This document shows positions 48,328 through 58,401 of a DNA stretch of 64,000 nt, one piece after another. Each line of letters starts with the position of its first letter. The first letter of the stretch is position 1. The translations under genes and the position numbers were made by a program. Origin of the DNA: Paraburkholderia fungorum (GTDB lineage Bacteria > Pseudomonadota > Gammaproteobacteria > Burkholderiales > Burkholderiaceae); NCBI RefSeq assembly GCF_902833645.1, contig NZ_CADFGE010000001.1, positions 682,001-746,000 on the forward strand, given 5' to 3'. The notes beneath the pieces are model-generated. The model was not told the DNA's origin. It did no database searches and saw nothing but the letters and a program-made list of their open reading frames with translations.

Positions 48328-49341
48328 ATGCAAGCCTGGCTACCTGACCTGCAACAACTGCTCGCGCACGGCGACGCCGCCGTGCTGGTAACGGTCGCGC
48401 GCGTCGAAGGGTCGGCGCCCCGCGAAGCCGGCACCAAGATGATCGTCACGCGCGAATCGGCCAAACATACGATCGGCGGCGGACACCTCGAATGGAAAGC
48501 CATCGAGACCGCCCGCCAGGTGCTGCGCGACGGCATGCGCTCGCCGCACGCACGCCGCCTCGAACGCTTCGCGCTTGGGCCGAGTCTCGGCCAATGCTGC
48601 GGCGGCGCGGTGATTCTCGCCTTCGAGCGCCTCGACATCGGCGATCTCGGCTGGATCACGTCGCTCGCAAAACGCGTGGCCGCGGGTCAATCGACGGTGC
48701 GTAGCGTATCATTCGGCCCCGCACCGGATGCGGTGATGCTGTCCGACCCCGAGCCGGGTGTCGATGCCGCCGACTGCCTGCTATGGGACGGCGCCGGCTT
48801 CGACGACAGCGGCGCGCTGCTCACCGAGACCATCGCGCCAGGCGACTTCCAGGTCGTGCTGTTCGGCGCCGGTCACGTGGGCGCGGCGCTGGTTCGCGTG
48901 CTGGCCACGCTGCCTTGCACCGTGCGCTGGGTCGACGAACGCGACGCGCAGTTCCCGCCGCTGGAAACGCTTCATGCGCCGAATGTGAAGATCGATCCGA
49001 ACGACGCGCCCGACGAAGCGATCGACCAGGCCGCGCCGCACACGTACTTCATCGTGATGACGCACAACCATGCGCTCGATCTCGAGTTGGCCGAGCGCAT
49101 TCTGCGGCGCGGCGATTTCGCGTTCTTCGGCATGATCGGCTCGCACACCAAGCGCAAGCAGTTCGAACATCGGCTGGCCGCGCGCGGCATCGACCCTGCG
49201 CAGATTGCGCGGATGAAGTGCCCCCTCGGCGTCGACGGAATCGTCGACAAGTCGCCGGAAATCATCGCGATCTCGGCGGCCGCCCAGGTATTGCAAGCCG
49301 TGGAGGCGAATGCGGGCGCGCATGCGGCGCAGACGGTCTGA
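48328..49341 (+). CDS. xdhC: xanthine dehydrogenase accessory protein (molybdenum cofactor insertion)
   Basis: XdhC binds molybdenum cofactor, protects it, and supports its sulfuration and insertion into the XdhB subunit. The 337-residue protein has the XdhC/CoxI N-terminal domain (VLVTVARVEGSAPREAGTKM, GGGHLEWKAIETARQ, LGPSLGQCCGGAVIL with the conserved CC) and a C-terminal Rossmann domain (VVLFGAGHVGAALVRVLATL). The ATG at 48328 is preferred because GGAGAA precedes it by 8 nt; an ATG at 48313 contains that RBS. Third gene of the operon. Confidence 0.95.
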   Translation: MQAWLPDLQQLLAHGDAAVLVTVARVEGSAPREAGTKMIVTRESAKHTIGGGHLEWKAIETARQVLRDGMRSPHARRLERFALGPSLGQCCGGAVILAFERLDIGDLGWITSLAKRVAAGQSTVRSVSFGPAPDAVMLSDPEPGVDAADCLLWDGAGFDDSGALLTETIAPGDFQVVLFGAGHVGAALVRVLATLPCTVRWVDERDAQFPPLETLHAPNVKIDPNDAPDEAIDQAAPHTYFIVMTHNHALDLELAERILRRGDFAFFGMIGSHTKRKQFEHRLAARGIDPAQIARMKCPLGVDGIVDKSPEIIAISAAAQVLQAVEANAGAHAAQTV

Positions 49342-49431
49342 TTTGCAGCACAATCGACCTGCCGCCCGAACGCGAGTGCATCCTGCCACGCATCCCGCAT
49401 CCGGCGCGAACCGACTCCAACGAACTCCTGA

Positions 49432-50490
<1,059 letters not shown>

Positions 50491-50596
50491 CGGGCCAATG
50501 AATAGCAGCCGGCGGCGGCACGGGTTCGTTTCAGAGCCAGACTAAAACCGTCGCCCGTGCTGCGTAGCTCCCCACAATACGGAGACGGTTTTTCTC

Positions 50597-51970
50597 ATGA
50601 CTCAATCAGCACCAGCGGCACCCTCGGCACAGGCCGCCCAATCAGCATTCCGCGCACAACTGCTGACCTTCAACGGTGACCCCGCGCAATCGCCCAACGC
50701 GGCGGTCTTCAACGAAGACGGCTTGCTGATCGTCGAAGACGGCCATGTCGTCGCAGCAGGCGCGTATGCCGAGCTCGCGTCCCGACTCGCGCCGGGCACC
50801 CATGTGCAGGAGATGCGCGACAAGCTGATCGTGCCGGGTTTCATCGATACGCACATCCACTATCCGCAAACCGACATGATCGCGTCGCCGGCGCCCGGGC
50901 TCCTGCCGTGGCTCGACACGTACACGTTCCCGACGGAGCGCCGCTTTGCCGACCCGGCCTATGCACGCGATACGGCGAGCTTCTTTGTCGACGAACTGCT
51001 GGCTTGCGGCACGACCACCGCGCTCGTGTATTGCACGGTCCACAAGGACTCGGCCGACGCGCTCTTCACCGAAAGCGAAGCGCGCAATCTGCGCATGGTG
51101 GCCGGCAAGGTGCTGATGGACCGCAACTGCCCGGAATTCCTGCGCGACACCGCGCAATCGGGCTATGACGATAGCGCCGAATTGATCGGCCGCTGGCACA
51201 ACCGTGGCCGCCAGATGTACGCGCTCACGCCGCGTTTCGCGCCGACCTCGACCGAAGCGCAGCTCGAAGCGTGCGGCGTGCTGGCGGGCAAGCATCCGGA
51301 CATCTTCATCCAGAGCCACGTGGCCGAAAACACCGACGAGGTGAAGTGGGTCGCCGATCTGTTCCCGGGGCACCGCAGCTACCTGGACATCTACGATCAT
51401 TATGGTCTGCTGCGCCGCCGCGCGGTGTACGGCCACTGCATCTACCTCGACGACGAAGACCGCAAGCGCATGGCGCAGACCGGCACGGTCGCCTCGCACT
51501 GCCCGACCTCGAACCTGTTCCTCGGCAGCGGCCTGTTCGACTTCGACAAAGCCGACGAAGCCGGCACGCCGATCGCGCTCGCAACGGACGTCGGCGGCGG
51601 CACCTCGTTCTCGATGCTGCAAACCATGAACGAGGCGCACAAGGTCGCGCGCCTGACCGGCCACCATCTGACGGCTACGCGCATGTTCTATCTGGCAACG
51701 GCAGGCGCTGCGGAAGCACTCGATCTGGCCGACAAGGTCGGCACCTTGAAGCCGAAGTCGGAAGCCGACTTTGTCGTGCTCGATCCGCAAGCCACGCCGC
51801 TGCTCGCGCGCCGTACCGCACGCACGGAATCGCTCGAAGAGCTGCTGTTCGCGTTCGCGCTGCTCGGCGACGACCGCGCGATCTACGAAACGTATGCGGC
51901 TGGCAAGCGTGTGCATCGTCGCGACGACGTGCGTCAGCATGCGCCGCGTGCGGCGAAAATCGCGGCCTGA
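50597..51970 (+). CDS. guaD: guanine deaminase
   Basis: Zn-dependent amidohydrolase converting guanine to xanthine, 457 residues. Signature stretches: VPGFIDTHIHYPQTDMIASP (first zinc site), HVAENTDEVKWV, VYGHCIYLDDEDRKRMAQTG, and ALATDVGGGTSFSMLQTMNE. The product feeds xanthine dehydrogenase from the same cluster. It follows the adenine deaminase by 106 bp, and a bidirectional terminator ends the cluster. Confidence 0.95.
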   Translation: MTQSAPAAPSAQAAQSAFRAQLLTFNGDPAQSPNAAVFNEDGLLIVEDGHVVAAGAYAELASRLAPGTHVQEMRDKLIVPGFIDTHIHYPQTDMIASPAPGLLPWLDTYTFPTERRFADPAYARDTASFFVDELLACGTTTALVYCTVHKDSADALFTESEARNLRMVAGKVLMDRNCPEFLRDTAQSGYDDSAELIGRWHNRGRQMYALTPRFAPTSTEAQLEACGVLAGKHPDIFIQSHVAENTDEVKWVADLFPGHRSYLDIYDHYGLLRRRAVYGHCIYLDDEDRKRMAQTGTVASHCPTSNLFLGSGLFDFDKADEAGTPIALATDVGGGTSFSMLQTMNEAHKVARLTGHHLTATRMFYLATAGAAEALDLADKVGTLKPKSEADFVVLDPQATPLLARRTARTESLEELLFAFALLGDDRAIYETYAAGKRVHRRDDVRQHAPRAAKIAA

Positions 51971-52013
51971 TGGAATCGTTGGGCTGAGTCCCGAGCCGAT
52001 TCGGACAGTTGAA

Positions 52014-52049
52014 TAAAAAACGGCGCTTCCTTCAAGAAGCGCCGTTTTT
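52014..52049. terminator. bidirectional terminator between guaD and the flavoprotein gene
   Basis: Stem ACGGCGCTTC (52020-52029) / GAAGCGCCGT (52036-52045), preceded by an A-run and followed by TTTT, between two convergent genes. Confidence 0.92.
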
Positions 52050-52073
52050 ATTTGCCCATGCGATGCGGGCCGA

Positions 52074-53336
52074 TCAACGATGCGTACACACGTCGTGCAA
52101 CGCATTCAGACGGCGCACCGGATCGGCGACGTAAGGATTCGACTCATCCCACGCATAACCCGCCAGCACCGCGCTGATCATGCGACGAATCGAAGGCGTC
52201 TGGTCCGGATAGAAAATGATGTCCTGCAATTCGCCCGTGTACCAGCGTTCGACGAAGGCGCGGAAGGTATCGATCCCCTTGCGCAACGGCACGTCGTAAG
52301 CGGCCGACCAGTCGACCTGCTCGCCGTCCAGTTGCCGGTTCAAGGTCTGCACCGCGAGATGCGCGGAACGCAGCGCGATCGTCACACCGGATGAAAACAC
52401 CGGATCGAGGAATTCGCCCGCATTGCCGAGCAGGGCATAGCCCGGCCCATGCAAACGCTCCACATTCGCCGCATAGCCGCCAATATGGCGCACCGGCATC
52501 AGGAACGGCGCGTTGCCGATCAGCGGCCCGAGTGTCGGCTCCTGCTGGATCAACGTACGCAGTTTCGCGTCGCGTTCAGCTTCCGGCACATCGAGGAAAT
52601 TCGCCTCGGCCACGCAACCCACTGAAGAGCGGCCACCCGCCAACGGAATCATCCAGAACCACACGTCGCGGCGCTCCGGGTGTGTCGCCACGCAGATCTT
52701 GTTGCGGTCGGTCGCACCGGCCGGAATGCCGTCCAGAACGTGCGAAAAGATCGCGGCGCGGGTCGGCATGCGCGTCGGCGCTTCGAGGTTCAGCAAGCGT
52801 GGCAGCACACGGCCGAAGCCGCTCGCGTCGAACACGAACTGCGCCTCCACTTCGTACGCGTTGTCCGCTTCGTCGATCACCTCGAGCAACGGCTTCTTGC
52901 CGCCCTCGCCCGCCGTGCCCGGATGCATCGCGCGGACCGTGTGGCCGAAGCGCACGTCGGCGCCCTGCTGGGCTGCGCAACGAATCAGAATATCGTCGAA
53001 CACCGCGCGCTCGACCTGGTACGTGGTGCCCCAACCAGCCGAATGCTTGTCGCGGAAGTCGAACGCCGACGACTGGCCGCGATGAACAAAATGCGCGCCG
53101 TTCTTGTACTGGAATCCGGCCTCGACCACTGCCTGCAGCATGCCCGCTTCTTCGAGGTAGGCCATGCTTTGCGGCAGCAGACTCTCGCCGATCGAGAACC
53201 GCGGGAAATGCTGGCGCTCCAGCACCAGCACCGAGCGTCCCGCCCGGCGCAAGAGCGCCGCAGCGACCGCACCTGCCGGACCTGCACCGATGATCGCGAC
53301 ATCGACGGTCACGCGCTTTGACGAATGTGTACTCAA
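52074..53336 (-). CDS. flavin-dependent halogenase-like FAD oxidoreductase of the aryl-polyene region
   Basis: A 420-residue flavoprotein. The N-terminal FAD motif is IIGAGPAGAVAAALLRRAG, followed by FPRFSIGESLLPQSMAYLEE. Two halogenase landmarks are present: the WxWxIP motif as WFWMIP (226-231), and a lysine in GFQYKNGAHF (K78) at the place of the catalytic Lys of flavin-dependent halogenases. Relatives lacking halogenase activity exist in the same superfamily, so a dehydrogenase role is the main alternative. The start is a TTG (53334-53336) with GAGG 5 nt upstream and an in-frame stop just before. It is divergent from the methyltransferase gene by 121 bp. Confidence 0.75.
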   Translation of the reverse strand: MSTHSSKRVTVDVAIIGAGPAGAVAAALLRRAGRSVLVLERQHFPRFSIGESLLPQSMAYLEEAGMLQAVVEAGFQYKNGAHFVHRGQSSAFDFRDKHSAGWGTTYQVERAVFDDILIRCAAQQGADVRFGHTVRAMHPGTAGEGGKKPLLEVIDEADNAYEVEAQFVFDASGFGRVLPRLLNLEAPTRMPTRAAIFSHVLDGIPAGATDRNKICVATHPERRDVWFWMIPLAGGRSSVGCVAEANFLDVPEAERDAKLRTLIQQEPTLGPLIGNAPFLMPVRHIGGYAANVERLHGPGYALLGNAGEFLDPVFSSGVTIALRSAHLAVQTLNRQLDGEQVDWSAAYDVPLRKGIDTFRAFVERWYTGELQDIIFYPDQTPSIRRMISAVLAGYAWDESNPYVADPVRRLNALHDVCTHR

Positions 53337-53457
53337 AGTTGCCTCAATCGTTTGCTTGCTCTAGGCAGCGTTACGCTGCATCCTTACTTCTCGTTACAAT
53401 TACGCTTCACAGCAAGAACACTCGCAGCAAGAACGCTATTTCGCCGGGGAGCCCAGC

Positions 53458-54186
53458 GTGTCGTCATCCGAAACATCCAGCGTGCCTTATGTGCCGGAAA
53501 CCGCCTTCGGGATCTGGTTCCTGCGTACCTATACGTGGGAACACCATGTTCTGCGGGTCGCGATCAACGACCTCAAACGCCTGATCGACGCGCCCTTGCC
53601 GGTGGCGCCGGTTATCGTCGACGTCGGCTGTGGACAAGGCATTTCGTTCCGCCTGCTGGCTGACGCGTTCAAGCCGCGCCGCATTGTCGGCGTCGATTTT
53701 CACGAACCGTCGCTGACGCTTGCCGCCAATGCCGCCCACGCCTGCGGCGACAAGCTCGCCGACATCGACGTGCTGCACGGCGACTGCGCGCAATTGCCGT
53801 TGCCCGATGCCAGCGCCGACATCGTGTTCTGCCATCAAACCTTCCACCATCTGGTCGAGCAGGACCGCGCGCTCGCCGAGTTCCGCCGCGTGCTCAAACC
53901 GGGCGGCATCCTGCTGTTCGCCGAATCCACCGACGCGTACATCAAGTCGTGGGTGATCCGCTTGCTGTTCCGCCATCCCATGCACGTGCAGAAAAGCGCG
54001 GACGGGTACCTCGACATGATCCGCGCTGGCGGTTTTCGCTTCGAGCGGCGCAACGTCTCGCTGCCGTATCTCTGGTGGAGCCGCGCGAAAGACTTCGGCC
54101 TGCTCGAACGGATCGGCCTGTCCCATCCGCAACCTGGCAAGCGCCGTGAAACGCTGGTCAATGTCGCGGCGGTCAAGGCGGGTTGA
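53458..54186 (+). CDS. class I SAM-dependent methyltransferase (APE-associated)
   Basis: A 242-residue methyltransferase. Motif I VIVDVGCGQGISFRLLADAF (residues ~55-75), the acidic post-I region RRIVGVDFHEP, motif II-like DASADIVFCHQTFHHLVEQ, and FRRVLKPGGILLFAEST. The start is GTG at 53458 because GGGGAG lies 6 nt upstream. It is the only plus-strand gene within the aryl-polyene region, divergent from the halogenase-like gene. Aryl-ring C-methylation, known for some aryl polyenes, is a plausible role but is inferred from location. Confidence 0.8.
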   Translation: MSSSETSSVPYVPETAFGIWFLRTYTWEHHVLRVAINDLKRLIDAPLPVAPVIVDVGCGQGISFRLLADAFKPRRIVGVDFHEPSLTLAANAAHACGDKLADIDVLHGDCAQLPLPDASADIVFCHQTFHHLVEQDRALAEFRRVLKPGGILLFAESTDAYIKSWVIRLLFRHPMHVQKSADGYLDMIRAGGFRFERRNVSLPYLWWSRAKDFGLLERIGLSHPQPGKRRETLVNVAAVKAG

Positions 54187-54198
54187 ATCTGTCTTGCG

Positions 54199-54223
54199 AG
54201 GGCGGCGGCGTCGCCATCGCCCT
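54199..54223. terminator. possible hairpin between convergent genes
   Basis: AGGGCG (54199-54204) pairs with CGCCCT (54218-54223) with a GC-rich 13-nt loop, followed by only TTT. A weak candidate terminator between the methyltransferase gene and the exported-protein gene. Confidence 0.35.
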
Positions 54224-54242
54224 TTCAAACTTCACGACGTAC

Positions 54243-54689
54243 TTATTTGCCGCGCAGCGTCACGACCTCACCCGTCAACGCCACGCCGGCGATCACTGCA
54301 CCCGCACCACACGTGAACTCCGTCGCGCTCTCGCGCACTTCGTTCTTGTAGTTGCTCTTGATGTTGATCACCGCATTGCCGCCTTCCTTGCGCGCCCGTT
54401 CCTGCAACTCGATCACAGCCGAAAGGAAAACGTGCTGGCACGCTTCCAGGTCGCTCTTGCCGAAAGCGTTGGTCTTCTTGTTAGTGGCGAATTCACCCAT
54501 CTTTTTCAGCACGCCCGGATGCGGCTGACCCGCGAAATACAGCGCAACGTCGTCACTGACCTTGCCCGGTTCGCTTTGCAGCGCCGGCGCGATCGGATAG
54601 TTGTCGACCGTATCGCGAGCAAAAGCCTGAGTGGCACTCAGCGTGGCGAGCGAAGCAAACAGCGCGGCAAACAGTACTTTGCGTTTCAT
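54243..54689 (-). CDS. exported protein of the APE cluster (paralogue A)
   Basis: A 148-residue protein with a Sec signal peptide (LFAALFASLATLSATQAFA). The mature part carries VALYFAGQPHPGVLKKMGEF, a conserved Cys in DLEACQHVFLSAVIEL, the stretch GGNAVINIKS, and a second Cys in ATEFTCGAGAVIAGVALTG. The next gene upstream encodes a related lipoprotein with the same order of motifs. Such proteins are seen at the end of aryl-polyene clusters, sometimes carrying an unreliable excinuclease-like annotation. The two cysteines could form a disulfide in the periplasm. Function unknown. Confidence 0.75.
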   Translation of the reverse strand: MKRKVLFAALFASLATLSATQAFARDTVDNYPIAPALQSEPGKVSDDVALYFAGQPHPGVLKKMGEFATNKKTNAFGKSDLEACQHVFLSAVIELQERARKEGGNAVINIKSNYKNEVRESATEFTCGAGAVIAGVALTGEVVTLRGK

Positions 54690-54739
54690 TGAGACTCCTT
54701 GGTTGTTGTTGCTTTAGTGAGTTCCAGATTCGATTTGAC

Positions 54740-55162
54740 CTAGTTCGCCTGCAGCACGACGAGCTGGCCGCTCACCGCGACCGCTGCCGCGCTCGGGCTC
54801 ACCCCACAGGTGAAATCGGTCGATGAGTCGGTCTTCGTGCTGTGAAAACGCGTCGACACGTCGATCACGGCGTTCGCGTTGCGTTCGTGAGCCGCCGCGC
54901 GCAGCTTCTGCACGGCTTCAGCCAGCGCTTCGTGGCATGCGTCGTCCGGGCTCGATACCTTGCGCGCGATCCGCGCCGAAAAAGACACCTCTCCCAGATC
55001 AGCCGTCACCGGCGGGTGATTCTGCTGGCCGAAATAAACCGGCACACCGCCGCGCGACTGACCGGCCGCCGCCGCGAGCGGCACCGACTTCACGTCGGTC
55101 GCGCAGCCCGCCTGCGTCAGCACCACCACCGCAAGTGCTCCCAGTACAAAACGTTTTTTCAT
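54740..55162 (-). CDS. putative lipoprotein of the APE cluster (paralogue B)
   Basis: A 140-residue protein with a lipoprotein signal: hydrophobic LGALAVVVLTQAGC, with a lipobox ending at Cys20. The mature part repeats the paralogue A pattern: VPVYFGQQNHPPVTADLGEV, DDACHEALAEAVQKLRAAA, ANAVIDVS, and STDFTCGVSPSAAAVAVSGQ. The lipid anchor would place it in the outer or inner membrane facing the periplasm, whereas paralogue A is soluble. It lies 34 bp downstream of the last ketosynthase gene and is probably part of the same transcript. Function unknown. Confidence 0.75.
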   Translation of the reverse strand: MKKRFVLGALAVVVLTQAGCATDVKSVPLAAAAGQSRGGVPVYFGQQNHPPVTADLGEVSFSARIARKVSSPDDACHEALAEAVQKLRAAAHERNANAVIDVSTRFHSTKTDSSTDFTCGVSPSAAAVAVSGQLVVLQAN

Positions 55163-55196
55163 TGTTGTTGCCCTCGTTTTTTAAATGACGGCCGTT

Positions 55197-56453
55197 TCAA
55201 CCGCCCTGCCACACTTCAAACATCAGGCTCGCGCAACTGCCGCCGAACCCGAATGAATTCGACATCGCCGTGCCGATGCGCGCGTCACGCGTCGCGCGCA
55301 CCAGCGGCAACCCATCGACGGCGGGCTCCGGCGTCTCGATGCCCGTCGTCCCCGCGATGAAACCGTCGCGCATCATCAGCAACGTGTAGATCGCCTCATG
55401 CGCTCCGCATGCGCCGAGCGGATGTCCGGTCATGCCTTTGGTCGACGAGAACGCCGGCACTTCGCTGCCGAATACGTCGCGCAAGGCATGCAGTTCCTCG
55501 ACATCGCCAAGCGGGGTCGACGGCGCGTGGGTGTTGATGTAGTCGGGCCGCCGGGCACCGCCATTCACTGCATCCAGTGCACCCGCGTCGCCCAGCGCGC
55601 CGCGCATCGCTCGCGTGATGCCGGCCGCCCGTGGCGTAACCATGCCGGCACTATCCGTACAGTCGCCGAACCCGGTCAGCTCGGCGTAAATACGGGCACC
55701 GCGCGCCAAAGCGTGATCGAGCGCCTCGAGCACCAGCACGCCGCCGCCCGACGCGATCACGAAGCCATCGCGTGCCGTGTCGTAAGGACGCGAAGCGCGC
55801 TCTGGCGTGTCGTTGAAAGCGCGCGACAACGCGCCCATCGAATCGAACATCAGCGTCATGTTGTCGTGCAACGATTCGCTGCCGCCGGCCAGCACGATCT
55901 GCTGGCGCCCGGTCTGAATCAGTTGCATTGCCTGACCGATGGCGAGCGCCGACGTCGTGCACGCCGACGACGGCGAATAGCTCACGCCCTCCAGTCCGAA
56001 CACCTGCGCGACATTGGCCGATGCGGTGCTGCTCATCGCGTGCGGAACCGTGTACGGCGGCACTTTATCGACGCCACGGGCATTCGCAATCGACATCGCC
56101 ACGTCGTAACTCGACATCGTGCCGACGCCCGAACCGATCACCGTACCGGCGCGCGGCGAACGCAACGCGGCGGGATCGAGCCCAGCGTCGTCGATCGCCT
56201 TTTTCGCGGCATGGCAGGCAAAGCGCGCGGTGTCGCCCATGAAACGTTCGAGCTTGCGATCGAACGGCGGCTCCTGCGCGACCGACGCGACGGCTGCCAC
56301 CTGCGAACCGAAACCGCGCTCACGCCACGCGTCGATCCGCTCGATACGCGAGCGGCCCGCGCGCAACGCGGCCGACACGCTGTCGAGCGTATTGCCGAGG
56401 CACGACACGATCCCCATGCCGGTAATGACCACGCGGTGCAGCGCCATGCTCAT
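55197..56453 (-). CDS. beta-ketoacyl-ACP synthase, APE cluster (KS 1)
   Basis: FabF/FabB-type condensing enzyme, 418 residues, for polyene chain extension. The Cys-His-His triad is intact: Cys in PSSACTTSALAIGQ, first His in YINTHAPSTPLGD, second His in KGMTGHPLGACGAHE. The first His motif departs from the usual NAHGTSTP (Gly-Thr replaced by Ala-Pro). The start ATG overlaps the stop of the next ketosynthase gene (ATGA). It corresponds in place to one of the extending ketosynthases of aryl-polyene systems; the exact equivalent (for example ApeR) is not certain. Confidence 0.87.
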   Translation of the reverse strand: MSMALHRVVITGMGIVSCLGNTLDSVSAALRAGRSRIERIDAWRERGFGSQVAAVASVAQEPPFDRKLERFMGDTARFACHAAKKAIDDAGLDPAALRSPRAGTVIGSGVGTMSSYDVAMSIANARGVDKVPPYTVPHAMSSTASANVAQVFGLEGVSYSPSSACTTSALAIGQAMQLIQTGRQQIVLAGGSESLHDNMTLMFDSMGALSRAFNDTPERASRPYDTARDGFVIASGGGVLVLEALDHALARGARIYAELTGFGDCTDSAGMVTPRAAGITRAMRGALGDAGALDAVNGGARRPDYINTHAPSTPLGDVEELHALRDVFGSEVPAFSSTKGMTGHPLGACGAHEAIYTLLMMRDGFIAGTTGIETPEPAVDGLPLVRATRDARIGTAMSNSFGFGGSCASLMFEVWQGG

Positions 56454-57676
56454 CGAACGCGCCTGAAAATCAGCGACGTATTGATGCCGCCAAACGCAAA
56501 GTTATTGCTCATCACATGTTCGGCGTCGATCTCACGGCCCGCGCCGACGATGTAATCGAGCGGCGCGCAGGCCGGATCGACGTTATCCAGGTTCAAGGTC
56601 GGCGCATACCAGTTGCGTTTCATCATCTCGATGGTCCACCACGCTTCCAGCGCACCGCACGCGCCGAGCGTATGGCCGACATAGCTCTTGAGCGAACTGA
56701 TCGGCATGCGCGCGCCGAAGGTCTGCGCGGTCGCATGGCTTTCGGCAATGTCGCCACGGTCCGTGGACGTGCCGTGCGCATTCACATAGGCGATCGCTTG
56801 CGGCGCGAGTTGCGCATCCTTGAGCGCGAGCTGCATGGCGATCGCCATGGTTTCGGCGGTCGGCTGGGTCATGTGCGCGCCGTCCGAATTGCAGCCGAAG
56901 CCGACAATCTCCGCGTGAATGCGCGCGCCCCGCGCCACCGCGTGTTCGTATTCTTCGAGCACCAGCGTCGCTGCGCCTTCCCCGACCACAAGACCGTCGC
57001 GCGCGGCATCGAACGGACGCGGCGTGAGATGCGGCTCGTCGTTGCGCGTGCTGGTCGCGTACAAGGTATCGAACACCGCAACCGCCGGGCCCGAGAGTTC
57101 TTCCGCGCCGCCTGCCAGCATCAGCGTCTGCTTGCCGGTCTGGATCGCTTCATACGCATAGCCGATCGCCTGACTGCCCGACGCGCACGCGCACGAGGTC
57201 GGAATGATCCGCCCTTTCAGATCCCAGAACAGGCTGACGTTGACCGCGGCGGTATGCGGCATCATCTGCACGTAGCTGTTCGACGTGACGTCGCTCATCG
57301 AACCGGTTTCGAGCATCGTGCCGAACGCGCGAATCGGCTGCACCGAACCCGACGACGAACCATAGGCCACGCCCATGCGGCCGTCCCTGATGCTGAGGTC
57401 TTCGGCGAGGCCCGCGTCGGCGAGCGCCAGTTCGCTCGCACGCACCGAATACATCGAGACCGGTCCCATCGAGCGGGTTTTCTTGCGCGGATAATGCGCG
57501 GGCGCCGTGAAGCCCGGCAACGGACACGCGAGCCGAGTATGCAGCGACTGGAAATAATCCCACTCGGATATCCGGCGCACCGCGTTCACGCCGCTCTTCA
57601 GGCGCGCTTCGATCACGTCCCAGCTATCGCCGAACGCCGTGACGCCCCCCATGCCGGTAATGACGACGCGTTTCAT
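56450..57676 (-). CDS. beta-ketoacyl-ACP synthase, APE cluster (KS 2)
   Basis: Second condensing enzyme, 408 residues. Triad: Cys in PTSCACASGSQAIG, His in VNAHGTSTDRGD, His in LKSYVGHTLGACG. The start is the ATG at 57674-57676, which overlaps the ketoreductase stop as ATGA; a GTG one codon earlier is less likely. All catalytic residues are kept, so it is not an inactive chain-length-factor type. It is probably an ApeR- or FabF-like enzyme acting with the KR and DH encoded immediately upstream. Confidence 0.88.
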   Translation of the reverse strand: MKRVVITGMGGVTAFGDSWDVIEARLKSGVNAVRRISEWDYFQSLHTRLACPLPGFTAPAHYPRKKTRSMGPVSMYSVRASELALADAGLAEDLSIRDGRMGVAYGSSSGSVQPIRAFGTMLETGSMSDVTSNSYVQMMPHTAAVNVSLFWDLKGRIIPTSCACASGSQAIGYAYEAIQTGKQTLMLAGGAEELSGPAVAVFDTLYATSTRNDEPHLTPRPFDAARDGLVVGEGAATLVLEEYEHAVARGARIHAEIVGFGCNSDGAHMTQPTAETMAIAMQLALKDAQLAPQAIAYVNAHGTSTDRGDIAESHATAQTFGARMPISSLKSYVGHTLGACGALEAWWTIEMMKRNWYAPTLNLDNVDPACAPLDYIVGAGREIDAEHVMSNNFAFGGINTSLIFRRVR

Positions 57677-58401
57677 CACACCATCCCACCATTGACGCCG
57701 ATCACCTGACGCGTGACGTACGAGGCCGCATCCGACATCAGGAAGCTGACCACGGACGCGACTTCGGCAGGCTGGCCGACGCGGTTCATCGGCACCGTCT
57801 TCAACGCGTGCTCAAGCGGCATCTCGTCGAGCATGCCGGTTTCGATCAGGCCCGGCGCCACGCAATTGACGGTGATGTTGCGCGTCGCCAGTTCGACGGC
57901 AAGCGCCTTGCTCGCGCCGATCAGCCCGGCCTTCGCTGCGCTGTAGTTGACCTGGCCGCGATTGCCCATCACGCCGGAGACCGACGCGATCGTGACGATG
58001 CGGCCGCCCTTCTTCGCCCGCACCATCGGCATGGTCAACGGATGGACCACGTTGTAGAACGAATCGAGACCGGTTTCGATCACGACGTCCCAGTCTTCTT
58101 CGGTGAGCGCGGGGAACGCAGCGTCGCGGGTCACGCCCGCGCTGCACACGATGCCGTAGTACGCGCCGTGTGCGGCAACATCCGCTTCGAGCACTTCGCG
58201 GCACACGGCGCGCTCACGCACGTCGAACTGCAGCACGCGCGCCGTGCCGCCTTGCGCGGCAATGCCCGTGGCGACTGCTTCAGCTTCGCTGCGGCCCGTG
58301 CGGCAATGCACGGACACCGCGAAACCGTCGGCGGCCAACTGATACGCAATCGCACGGCCAATGCCGCGGCTTGCGCCGGTAACGAGAACACGCCGGCTCA
58401 T
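57676..58401 (-). CDS. 3-oxoacyl-ACP reductase, APE cluster (FabG-like)
   Basis: Short-chain dehydrogenase of 241 residues reducing the beta-keto group in each polyene extension round, NADPH-dependent by family. The nucleotide motif VLVTGASRGIGRAIAYQLAA is at residues 5-24. The catalytic Ser is in IASVSGVMGNRGQ, and the YxxxK motif reads YSAAKAGLIGASKALA. The start ATG at 58401 overlaps the dehydratase stop (ATGA). It fits the ApeQ position of known aryl-polyene clusters. Confidence 0.9.
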   Translation of the reverse strand: MSRRVLVTGASRGIGRAIAYQLAADGFAVSVHCRTGRSEAEAVATGIAAQGGTARVLQFDVRERAVCREVLEADVAAHGAYYGIVCSAGVTRDAAFPALTEEDWDVVIETGLDSFYNVVHPLTMPMVRAKKGGRIVTIASVSGVMGNRGQVNYSAAKAGLIGASKALAVELATRNITVNCVAPGLIETGMLDEMPLEHALKTVPMNRVGQPAEVASVVSFLMSDAASYVTRQVIGVNGGMV

